64,000 nucleotides of DNA. Source: Capsicum annuum (lineage: Eukaryota > Streptophyta > Magnoliopsida > Solanales > Solanaceae). The translations under genes and the position numbers were made by a program. The notes beneath the pieces are model-generated. The model had not been told where the DNA came from, searched no databases, and was given only the letters and a program-made list of their open reading frames with translations. This document shows, piece by piece, positions 35,147 through 45,901 of the stretch. Position 1 is the stretch's first letter. Each line of letters starts with the position of its first letter. The stretch is taken from positions 48,833,350 to 48,897,349 of the forward strand of contig NC_061119.1 of the NCBI RefSeq assembly GCF_002878395.1, given 5' to 3'.

Positions 35147-37828
35147 TGTAGTACCCTGACTTCTACCTAACTTAAATTCATCCTGAAGATGTCAAAAATA
35201 TGCTTTAAGGATGAATACATATTTATATACATAGAATTTTCAAGATTTTAACTTTTTGTTTTGTGGAAAATTCAATAATCTTTCCATTGATACCAAATTC
35301 GCCCAAATCCGATATCCGGGCAAAGAGTTAGACCATTTTTACAGAGATAGTGTATCACCTGAGCCATCAGCGCATTGCAGAGCTATCTTAAATGGAAATT
35401 GTTCAATTTCCAGTGTTGCTTCATGATAGTGGCGCGTTGTGCCAAAGGGCCAGTTCATAATTGTCCTTTTCCAGAGTTCTAACTTGATACCACCGCATCG
35501 CGGTGAGATTCTAGGTTGCGTCAAAGGTGGCAACACAATTGTATTGCATCGCACCACTATGCAATTTTACAGTTGTCACTTTCCTGAGACAGCGCGACAG
35601 TGCTACATCTTGCCAGGGGTCCAAATCGGGAAATTTTGATGAAAATTAAATATTTTGTCCAGGGATAAATTGATCTTTTCCCTGGGTTTTAACACGTCCA
35701 GGTGTGGGATTTAATCCCCTAAAAATGTTTTAAAACCATTATTTTACTCACTTTTCTCCAAAACAAGAGCATTCTCTCTCAAGAAAACAAAACCCCAGCC
35801 CCTGAAAATTAAGATCAATCTTAAGAAATTCATCCAGGAACTCCAAGAACCTTCAAGGTTTCCTTTCTCAGGTATGTATAGTGTTCATTCATGGATTCCT
35901 TTCATTCATGAAGCCTTAGAATCAAGTTTAAATCTATGAATTATGATATTCATGCTATGTGTTGATTATGTTCATGTGGTTGTTGTTGTATGATTCCTAA
36001 GTTAGAATATTTTTGTGTTTTATGAGAATATGTTAGCATGTGAGTTGAAAACCATGAACTTTAGTTGGTTATGATATGTTAATTTAACGATTATGCCATT
36101 CCCTAAGTCATGCACCATAAGTGTTTGACATAATGCCTAAGAGACTAGAAATTATGTAATATATCTTAATTGTGACTTAAGTGATGGATTCATGTTTTAC
36201 CCTTTTGTTTAAATTACTCCCATGCTATTGACGTGTAATGTAGATATTTGTTGAAATGCTCATGATGCTAGAATATAGAGTTATGACATTGATTATATAC
36301 ATTCCTTCCATGTACAAGATTATGATAACCATGCACTTCATGACATTCCCAACATATTGTATTATGGATTATTGATGTTGGTCGTGTATTCAAGAATGTC
36401 ATGCCTTGTCAGTTTTCTTTTATCGAGTCCTAGGAGTACTTGTACCCAATAATTTAGCTGTGTTCCTAGAGCCAGTGTCATGTTTTCATGATATCCTCAG
36501 TTAAGCCATGTTCAGTAGAATTCAGTCAGTCATGCAACTCAGGAAAACTCAGTAAACTCAGTAATCCTAGTAATCTCAAAAAGTTTAGTACTTTAGTAAT
36601 CTCAGTAGTATTCCGTCAGTCAACAGAACTCAATGAACTCAGTCCAGTTCAGTTCGGTTAATCATGTTCAGTGTCTATTCAGATAGGAGTAGGATTTAGC
36701 ACCGAGTGAACCCAAGGATAAGGACACATACTGACAGTTGAGGGTGTGATCCTTAGAAGCAATCCTTGCATTCCAGAACTATGTAGCCAGCATATATTGA
36801 TACGACATATGAGGGTTGATGAGGTGGATAAACACTGTCAAAAGAGGCTACTACCATTCTCATTTGGGGACACTGTCAGAGAAGGGTCACCCACAGCTTG
36901 TCTTTACCAGTGATGCAGTATTGATACCCTTCTAATTAGGGTTATAGATTAGACCCCAACCTAGCTATATTGCTTTATTTGCGGTATTTTGGTTAGATGA
37001 CTATTTCCCATAATTACAGTTTTAGACTCAATCTCAGTAATAGAACTCAGATAGTTCTTCAGAATTTCAGGACTATCAGATACAGTCAACTTAGACCAAT
37101 ATGGAACTCAGTTAGTTCTATCAGAACTTAGACTGTCAGATATAGCCACTCAGTACTAGTTATATCAGTTATCAGTGACTTATGTTATCAGTAATCAGAC
37201 TCAGTATTCATTACCATCACAAATTCAGTCACAGTCACTATTTATGCATGTATTCTCGCATTCATGTTAGATAGTCAGTTAGCATTGTTCATGTATTTTA
37301 ACCCTTTGTATTCAGCCTACCTCACTTGCATACCAGTATATTCAATTGTACTAACGCAGTTGTGCTATGGTGTTTTACACCATAGGTTCAGAAGCACAAG
37401 CTCCAGAGCATCAGTAGCATTTAAGTTACAATAGTTAGAGTTAGCAGTGAGTCCTCATCCTTCGAGGATATGATCATTACTTTATTTCTTCATTACTTAT
37501 TTTATTTTAGTAGTTGGAGTTAGTTGGGGACATATCCCATCAACTTCTTATTTAGATAGTTTAGAGGCTTTCAGACTATAGTGTTTTCAGACTAGATGTT
37601 TTCAGACATTGTTTCAATTTTGGTATTGTCGTACCACATTATTCAGATATGGTTTTATCAGATGTTTATCAGTTTTGAACCTTATGGCCTATTTTGGCCT
37701 ACTATTTCTGTATTTATATAATATATAATGCAGTGTTCAGGTACAGATATCTATTATGGGTTAGCTTATCGTCCTACGAGGTCATGAGCATCGTGCGGCA
37801 TTTCGAGTACCAGATTCGGGGTATTATA
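35147..37828 (+). repeat. Solo LTR E
   Basis: 2682 bases starting TGTAGTACCC and ending GGGGTATTATA (CA decayed to TA), with perfect TSD gttac (35142-35146 and 37829-37833). No internal region is present, so it is a solo LTR. It is the same family as E' at 43029-45901: shared blocks include the GATACCAAAT..GCCCAAAT segment and the GCATTGCAG/GCGCG motifs at 35360-35605. The ORFs inside it on both strands have no recognisable product. Confidence 0.9.
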
Positions 37829-38652
37829 GTTACAGATTAGACCCTAACTTAGTTATATTATCTTATTTAGGGCATGTTAGTTAAATAATTACCTCCCACA
37901 GTTTTAGTCTTCGTCTTTAGAATAGAACTCTGTTAGGTTCTATAGAATTAAGACTGCAGATATAATTAACCAGTATCTATAATCATAGATTATCAGTTAC
38001 TCAGTATCAGAACTCAGTACTTAGCTTATGAAAAGATTAGTTATAGTATTATGTATGCACAGTATTGCGTACTCAGTATTTACAGTAGTTTCAGTTTATC
38101 CATGTACTCTTATGTTCAGTTACTCTATATCATTCAGTTAGTTATTGGTCATGCATATGAACTCTTGTATTTAGCCTTACCCCATCTACCATACCAGTAT
38201 ATTCCACGTACCGACGCATACTCTTTCTTTTCACTATGATGTCTTATATCATAGGTTCAGACTTTAGGTTCCCAACCACGCATAGACAGACTCAGATTCA
38301 GCCAGCAGTATCGAACTTAGTAGTGAGTCCTCATCTACTAAGGATATTCTATTATTTTATTTTTTTAGTAGATGGAGTTAGTTAGGGGATTATCCCATCA
38401 ACTTCATTTTCAGATAGTTCAGATTAGAGGCCTTTTCAGACTAGTTTTCAGTCAATATTTAGTTTTACAATATTATCACAGATGTTATATTTTATTAGTA
38501 TTTTAGAAGTTTTGAAATTTTAGCCTATTATTTAGTATTTATTATAGTATATTATTCAGTTCTCACAGTAGATATCAACAATGGGTTAGCTTGTGGTCCT
38601 TCGGGGTCATAAGCATCGTGTAGCATTTGGGGTACAGACTCAGGGCATTACA
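37829..38652 (+). repeat. Element C 3' LTR, last piece
   Basis: Collinear with about 24105-24956 of the 5' LTR. It ends GGGCATTACA, followed by TSD gattt. Confidence 0.88.
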
Positions 38653-38806
38653 GATTTTTAGTATGATTATATTTTTGCACAGCAGAATAGCTATTCATTA
38701 TGTTATAATTTAGTTGCTTAACAGTAGCCCAGTTCATGTGTTAGCTTGGGATCATTTGTGGTTCCTATCACTCTATGACGACTAGGGGTAGTCTCGGGTT
38801 ATTATA
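38653..38806 (+). repeat. Solo LTR D, last piece
   Basis: The end of the D LTR after element C. It matches 62508-62660 of the D' LTR (TAGCTTGGGATCA, GGGGTAGTCT). Its terminal CA is decayed to TA, and TSD gtttg follows at 38807-38811. Confidence 0.87.
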
Positions 38807-38876
38807 GTTTGATAATTCAAAAGACTCTGTAGGTGGTTACCCCTACCTTATCTGTCATTCAAGGGTGAATTTTCCT

Positions 38877-38888
38877 AGAGGGAGAGAA
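38877..38888 (+). other. Element B polypurine tract
   Basis: AGAGGGAGAGAA directly before B's 3' LTR. The bases 38812-38876 are the end of B's internal region, which resumes after solo LTR D. Confidence 0.7.
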
Positions 38889-40917
38889 TATTAAAACCTT
38901 GATCTTGACCCTTAGAATTTTTTTTGGGATTCCTTTCTCCAAACGCAATACGACTTCTTGGTATGAGTTGTATGTTGGGGTACGAGTGGTATGGTCCTAT
39001 CATATACTGACTAGTGTTGGTTGGTGGGATAGATGAGTTACTGTAATGGATACGAATTCAAGGGTGAGACTCATATGGTTGAGTACGAGTTGTATCTAGC
39101 ACTTGTATTGGGGACAGTGTTCAATCCTCTTGGTATTCAATTCTTTCAGGGATATAGATGGAAAGGACGGATTGTATGCTTTAGATAAGACTTGGTTGGA
39201 TGTGTCATATTCTAGGTAGTATTGGGTCCAAGGTTTGAGGGAGATATGAGTGGCGAGTACCTCTCATCGAAAGGTACGACTTGTAAGGGTCAGTAGTATG
39301 CCCGTGATGGGATTTCTGTGCAACTTAAGTGGGCGTATTTTGGACATTTTCCTACTTAGACAAATAGGATACCATGACTTCTAACCTATTTAGGAGGCTA
39401 TTTACTTTATTATTTCTCTCTTAAATACTTAGAGACTACTCCTAAATAATTTAAAATCCTCTCAAATGGTTTGGGGCAAGGAAGAGCTTTGGTTTTATCT
39501 TAAGGACTAATTATAAAGATGCTTGGGCTTAGGACTATTTCCATACCAACCATACTCCCAATGTGTTTGACAAAATTTTTATAAAGATATTTTCATTGCA
39601 TTGACTTCTTTTAAAAGGAACTCTTGCTTGTTTTGAAATTGTTAAAGGATTTATGTATAGTTCAAATGGTTTGGAAAGGTAAATGGCTAAACTGTAATCC
39701 TTATGGGGTATATATTCCCCCAAGTAGATTTAATATGGTAATTGGAAAGATCACCTAAGGTCCCTTATACCTACATATGATTTGATATGGATAGTACTTG
39801 AAAGTATGGTTGGTATGGTAATACCATCAGTAAATGTCCTTGGTTAATTAATAGTAAATGGATTGCTTGGAAACAGTTTTAATTTGGGCATTAAAGAGGG
39901 ATATGTAGCTAAGTTGTGGAAGGTGGAGGTCCCGGGGGATCGAAACTTGAAACTCATATTTGTAGGTATTAGGTTGGCCTTGGTGGACCATGTGCATAAT
40001 GTCACACCTCTTATTGGGGGATGTACCAGTCATCCCAATGGGATACTTCCCTAGTCATGCGGCTATATACACTGGGGCCCTTTCTGCAGGGGGAGCTGAA
40101 CCCATATTTCCTATAGGTTCCTTAGGACGGCAAAGCTACACAGCCCAGGTAATAGTTTAAATGCATGCTAAATTCGGTTCCCTTTCCTTGTACTTATATA
40201 TGTATGGTTGTATGCATTATGGATTATTTTATTTGTTTTTTACAATTGGAATTATTTTATCCTTATCCTGAGCTCATTCTAACGATCACACGCTAACCCA
40301 TCTACTGGTAGCTATATACCCACGCTATGCAGGAACCGATCGTTTTACTCCTCCTGTCTAGTATTTGAATTTCAGTATCCACATTAGATTGAAATGGTGA
40401 GCTTCCATCCTTTTGAAAGGCTTTATTTTATGTTATGGACATCTTTGGACATTTTCGTTTTATTAGGGATAATGGTTTTTTCCATGGTTGGGGGCATGTC
40501 CCAACCGAATATTTTTACTTTTTTAGATAGAGGCTTTGCAGTACTTCTAGGGGTCGGTATTGATGTCGACCTTGGCATTAGAATGAGCTGGGAGGCTGGC
40601 ATCATCTAACATAATTTCTCACTATTCCATCGTATTATATTTTGGGATTGATTATCATATTATGTTTTGGCATTCTCTTTGGTTATGGACAGTTTATGGC
40701 CTATGGTTTGGCTTGGTTTGGTTGGATGGTTGTTTCTGTACGGTTGTGACCCTATCCCCGAGTCTTCATGATATCATTTCCTCTATTTATTATATACTCG
40801 AAATTCTACCCATCAAAGGCCGGATAAGATGGTTGGGTTAGGTTACAGGGGGCAGTCCCCGATCCTGGTTGGACTTTGGATGCCCATTATGCCTAGGCCC
40901 TGGTTTAGGTTATGAAA
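38889..40917 (+). repeat. Element B 3' LTR
   Basis: 2029 bases, collinear with the two pieces of the 5' LTR. The first dinucleotide is TA instead of TG. About 300 bases present in the 5' LTR are replaced by a short filler near 39510-39550. It is followed by acttg, the right TSD copy. Confidence 0.82.
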
Positions 40918-41179
40918 ACTTGTGATAGTGGCATCAGATTATTCTACCTCAAGATGAGGTGGAATTGCATAAAGATGTGCCTTATCACCACTCATCGCTA
41001 TCTCTACCACCCTGAGTTCCATTTCTACAAACTCTCTCCACCTAAGTTAGCCTAGTTGCCACCCCTAGCGTGGCCATCACCCCTAACTTATAGACAATTC
41101 CTACTATCTTCTCTATTACCTCAACCTATCGGAATTAGAGAAGTTAAATATTGTTTCTGAGTCAACTGGCCTACTATCA
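40918..41179 (-). pseudogene. Element H: end of gag and start of protease region, minus strand
   Basis: The other side of the B insertion. On the minus strand it reads a Gly/Arg-rich stretch near 41080 and then PPHLEVE*SDATIT running to the junction. That is the usual plant gypsy lead-in to the protease (S-D-A-V-I-T-G in related elements). With B removed, the frame continues as SDATITSIILYYDHMTFVMFD at the left side (1501 downwards). Confidence 0.65.
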
Positions 41180-42757
41180 TGACCCAATTTCACAGGTCAT
41201 AATGGAAGCTACTATAACCCACCAATAGATAAGCAAACCCATAGTTAGGAATAACTATTAATAGGCTATTCAAAGAAAATGAGTAAATAAGGGAAAGTAA
41301 TTTAATGAAAGATTAATATGGAATACAACCCTCAAGACCTGATGAAATTAGTACAAGAGCCTCTAATACAATAAGAGTACAAAGGGAAATATGGAATGAA
41401 TATATATATGTACTAATCATCTCTTAAATATAAAATTGAGATAAGTCTAATCAATACAATGTAGACCAGAAGTACTTTAAACATCAGGATCTCACTCTAA
41501 ATCTTTGATCTATGGCTACAAGACACATGCACATATCAATGATGCGAACTTGTACTATGATATGCAGGTTGCAAAAATGTAGTATTGTTCTAAATATGTA
41601 GCACTTAGTAGGCATCGGTCGAATCAGATCCAAAGATAACGCAAGAATAAATAACATGTATAGCAGAAATATAAACTACAGTCAACCATCCAGAAAACAA
41701 AACATAATTATACAAATAGAGCAAAAAGGGAAAACTTCATATTCTAAGAGTATTTGGAACTAAAGTATAATATCATATATCACTAGCCAGTATATAAATA
41801 AAGAGTGAAGGAAGGATATATAGTAGTAATACAAGGCCAAATGATACATCTATGATATAAACAAATAAGGAAAGATAGGAATATATAGCAGTATCATATA
41901 TATATATATATAAATACATACACATATATAGGACTAAACTTAGAGATAATAACTCGAGGGAACTAACCTATCCTCTTGAGGATCATAGCCAAAGAAGCAA
42001 AGCTAATACTAGCATAATCAGAATCCCTATCTAAAGATGACTATACATGAGTTAAAATAATCATAATATAATTTACCATAAACCCTTAATCACCCTACTA
42101 CAAACTAACTATAAACCAATAGTAAAGTAACCAACTAGTCCAGAAAAAATACCTAACTGAGCCCCCATAAGCCCAAAAGGTGCAAGAAAGTACTCACCAA
42201 ATAACAATCATAGTTTATACCTATACAACACCCCATATGGCCGACAGATATAAGCACAAAGGAAATATACCAATGATGGGAAATGGAGATGAATAAATAA
42301 ATGTATATAAACCAATAATAAACTATATCCAATCCAAGATCCATAATATGCTAGATGTATACCCGCCCTTCAGCTCAGTATCTCAAAAAGTTAGGACCTA
42401 TGGTGACTATCCTTCTTTAGCACTATGGATCATGGATGAGGAGGCCTGTAGGGGACTCAAGATATCTGTATAAACTACTTGATCCTAAAACTAGGACTTC
42501 CAATAATTATCATAATCAATCTAGTTCATCTAGTACCATATATATAGAATTATATATATAAGTATAATAAGTGCACTAACTTAAACAATGACTAGACAAG
42601 TGTAGTCATTAAATTTATTTCTCGAGATCAACTTCGAGACTTAATCTACATAATGTCAAAAAGAGGGTCAGAAACCCTTTCAATTGAAGTAAATAGTAGT
42701 GGTAAAAGAGTTGAATAGTAATGGACAAGAATCAATCTCAGTTGAGTTTCAAAAAAA
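41180..42757 (-). repeat. Probable LTR piece of another minus-strand element, noncoding
   Basis: A possible LTR edge begins TGACCCAATTTC at 41180. The stretch has no ORF of interest, is AT-rich, and holds a short TA microsatellite at 41908-41924. It ends where element F starts at 42758. Neither its partner LTR nor a TSD was found in the window. Confidence 0.4.
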
Positions 42758-43028
42758 TGCCCTGCCTCGAGACTACCCCTATTCATAAAATGTTTCTTAG
42801 AACAACAAGTGATACCAAGCTAACCTATGCTACTAGCATAATGCTTGAGCAACTAATTAAAACATATGTAAAAGCTAAATTGACTGAGTAAAAATATATT
42901 AAACTGGTTCAATATATATACTATTGGAAACTTTATTTACAACATTTGTATTTTGAAAAGAAAGAGAAAAATAATTACGACAACTCTAACTAACTATATA
43001 TGAAGCCTCTACTAATATTGACTATAGG

Positions 43029-45901
43029 TGTAATACTCGTGCTTGTCCTAGCTTGAAATTTTTCCCCAAAAATGTTAGAATCTTTGTTTGAAAGATGAAT
43101 CCACTTTTATAGATATGGTATTTTCAATATTTTCACTTTTTGTCATGTGGGAAATTCCATATGATTTCCATCGATACCAAATACGCCCAAATTTGACACC
43201 CAAGCAAAGAGTTAGAGCCATTTTAGTGAGATAGTATATCACCTGAGCCATTAACGCATCGCAGAACCAGCTTAAATGACAATTTTCAATTTTCATTGTT
43301 GCTCCGCAATAGTGGCATGTCGCGCCAAAGTTCCAGGTCTCAAACAAGGTGGCAACACGATAGCTCTGTGTCGCGCCACCATGCAGATTCCTAATTGTCC
43401 AATTCTAATGACTTGGTGCGATAGTTGCGTGTCGCGCCAAGGATGAAAATTGAAAAATTTTCATAAGAATTAAAATACATGTCCTAGGGTTAAAAGTGTC
43501 AATTTCCTTACCCTATATAAGCTCAAAACACAAATTTGAGCCTTTATTACACCAAAATATACTCTATTCTCTCAAAATCCTCTCAAGAACACATTAGAGT
43601 TTTTCATAGAAGATTCAAGTGCAAGAATTTACTACATCAATCTTCGTGTATTTATGAACAAAGGTATGCGTAGTGTTCATTTATGGAATTCTTTCATCCA
43701 TGAAGCCCAAGAATCTTCTTTCTAAGTTTAAGTCTATGGATTTCTTTATGAATTTCACGTTGGGTTTGTTTTGTTTATGTTGAGAATGATCAATTGAATT
43801 AAAATCCATGTTGGGTGATCAATTTTATGTGGAATTAATTTGCATAGAAGTATATTCGTGTGAACTTATGAATAAACCCTAGGATAATTAAATTAGAGAT
43901 GAATCATAATGGTTAATTGTTGTATAATGTTGTCTACATGTGCTATGCCTACCATGTGTTTGATTAAATGCCTTGGTGAAGCAACAATGCCCAACTAGTA
44001 TGATATCATGAAATCCCAATGTATTAATAAGCTTATGCATATCATATGTTTGGTGAAGTGCTTCAATATAAGAATTATGAATTGTGTTGTTGGTCATGTG
44101 TTCAAGTAAGCCATGCTATGTCAGTTTTTTTCATTGAGTCTTGGGGGTACTTGTACCCAAACATTTAGTTGTGTGCCTAGAGCCATGTCATGTATTCACA
44201 ATCTCCTTAATCCAACTATAATCCATAGAACTCAGTCAGTCATGTGACTCAGGAAATCTTAGAAATCTCAGTAATCTCAGTGATCTCAGTACTCAGTAAT
44301 CTGAGTAACCTCAGTATTCCCAGTCAATCGCAGTAACTTCAGTACTCTCAGTCAGTCCTCAAAACTCAGTACATTCCACCAGTCAATGGAACTCAGTAAA
44401 TTCAGTTTAGCTCTATTAGACAATGCCACTAGTATCAGTTTAGTTTAGTTAATCAGCTCAGTTCAATTGATTAGTTTAGTGTCTTTCAGACGGGAGTAGG
44501 ATTCAGCACTGAGCGAGCGTAGCAATTGGGACTCACCCGCTAGATAGGACTGAGATCCCTAGAATCAATCCCTAAGTTCCATAACTATGTAACCATTATA
44601 GGTACAAGATGTCTCTCGTTAGATAGGACTAACATACTCAGGGATCACTCGTTAGTGCATTTGAATGTATAGGACTAATCCCTGGGGTCACCTGCTAGAT
44701 TAGGACTGACTCCACAATAGTTATCTTTACCAGTGGCATGGTACTGCCACCCTTCCAGCTGGGGTTACAGGTTCGACCCTAGTTAGCTTAGTGTGGGGCA
44801 TGTCGGTTAGATGAATACATCCTATAGCTTCAATTATAGAAACAGGGCTGTCAGATATAGTAAATTCAGCTCAATAGTATAGATTTAGGGCTATTAGATA
44901 CAATCATTCCTTATCAATATAAATAGACTCTCAGATCACCCATTAGATAGGACTAATCTCAACTATGGTCAATCAGTAATGGTATCATCAGATTTAGAGA
45001 TTACCAGCCAGATAGGAGTGATCTTAGATTCAATTACTAAGATATAGTACAAAACTCAGCTAGTTCCATTAGATTCAGGATAGTTAGATATAGTCACTCA
45101 TGTTATTAATTATATCAATTATCAGAACTCATGTTATCAGTATTCATCTTCAGGACTGTTAGACACAATCAACCAAACTATTTTTTCATAATTAGAACTG
45201 TCAGAAATAGTTATTCATGTATTAGTAACACAGTATCAGTCCTTTAGATATCAGTAATTCCATGTTATTAGTAAACTCAGTAGTCAGAACTTACTATTCA
45301 GTCCTATCATGATGCCAGTTACAATTATGTATGCACACATGTATTCTCACGTTCATGTTAGTCAGTCAGTTAGTATTGTTTATGCATATGAACCTATTGC
45401 ATTTAGCTTACCTCACTTGTATACCAGTATATTTAAAGTACTGACGCATTTGTGCTATGGTGTCTTATACCATAGGTTTAGAAGCATGATCTCTAGAGCA
45501 TCAGTAATATCTCGGTTCAGCAGTCAGAGTCAGATGTGAGTCCTCATCCTTCGAGGCCATAATGATTATATTACTATTTCAATTTTTAGTTTATTTCAAT
45601 AGATGGAGTTAGTTGGATACATTTCCTATCAACTCCTTATTTATTTCAGTTTAGAGGCTTTCAGACTTAGCATGTCGACAGTTATTTCAGATTTTCTTTG
45701 GTATTGTTATACTATTTTCAGACATTGTTTTATCAGATATTTATCCAGTTTGAATCTTATGGCCTTTCGGTATATGTTTTCATATTTATACAATATATTA
45801 TGCAGTGATTTAGGTACAAATATCAGTCATGAGTTAGCTTGTGGTCCTTCGGGGTCATGGGCACCGTGTGGCATTCCGAGTACTAGATTTGGGGCATTAC
45901 A
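43029..45901 (+). repeat. Solo LTR E'
   Basis: 2873 bases starting TGTAATACTCG and ending GGGGCATTACA, with perfect TSD atagg (43024-43028 and 45902-45906). Same family as solo LTR E. It contains CG-rich GTCGCGCCA motifs (43255-43440), a TATA-like box at 43514 and a dense array of CAGTAATCT-type words at 44220-44420. Confidence 0.92.
43514..43520 (+). promoter_or_regulatory. Candidate TATA box in solo LTR E'
   Basis: TATATAA in the context ACCCTATATAAGC, about 485 bases into the LTR and downstream of the CG-rich motifs. It is a good match to a plant TATA box; activity is unknown. Confidence 0.5.

Larger units (their letters stand above)
22445..38652 (+). mobile_element. Element C: Ty3/gypsy chromovirus-type retrotransposon, its 3' LTR carrying a pararetrovirus fragment and a solo LTR
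   Basis: Perfect TSD gattt (22440-22444 and 38653-38657). LTRs start TGAAATACCCC (5') and TGTAATGAACC (3') and end in GGCGTTACA or GGGCATTACA. The 5' LTR is 22445-24956, the internal region 24957-30143, and the 3' LTR 30144-38652 in three pieces. Without guests it is about 10.2 kb. It is closely related to element A in coding sequence, and the two can be compared codon by codon. It was inserted into the D LTR after D entered B. Confidence 0.92.
1502..40917 (+). mobile_element. Element B: Ty3/gypsy chromovirus-type retrotransposon carrying all nested insertions of the left half
   Basis: The 5' LTR starts at 1502 (TGTTACATCC) and the 3' LTR ends at 40917. The flanking 5-mers are actta (1497-1501) and acttg (40918-40922), a TSD with one mismatch. 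Without its guests B is about 7 kb: an LTR of about 2.3 kb split by element A, a gag-pol remnant, a 3' untranslated part split by solo LTR D, a PPT at 38877-38888 and a 2.0-kb 3' LTR. The boundaries are independently supported because removing B restores the reading frame of host element H. B is the oldest layer of this nest after H. Confidence 0.8.

Noticed and set aside
35339..35639. Overlapping ORFs on both strands in solo LTR E
   Set aside because: They lie in the CG-rich LTR block, are not conserved as proteins in E', and have no gene signals.
40394..40609. ORFs of 60-71 codons in the 3' LTR of B
   Set aside because: They are inside an LTR, broken in the matching 5' LTR region, and have no recognised product.
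41908..41924. TA microsatellite as a functional site
   Set aside because: It is a short simple repeat with no context to suggest a function.
41180..42757. LTR of element F extending left to 41180
   Set aside because: The F LTR edge is fixed at 42758 by its match to 59287 and by the PBS beside that copy, so the stretch to the left belongs to something else.
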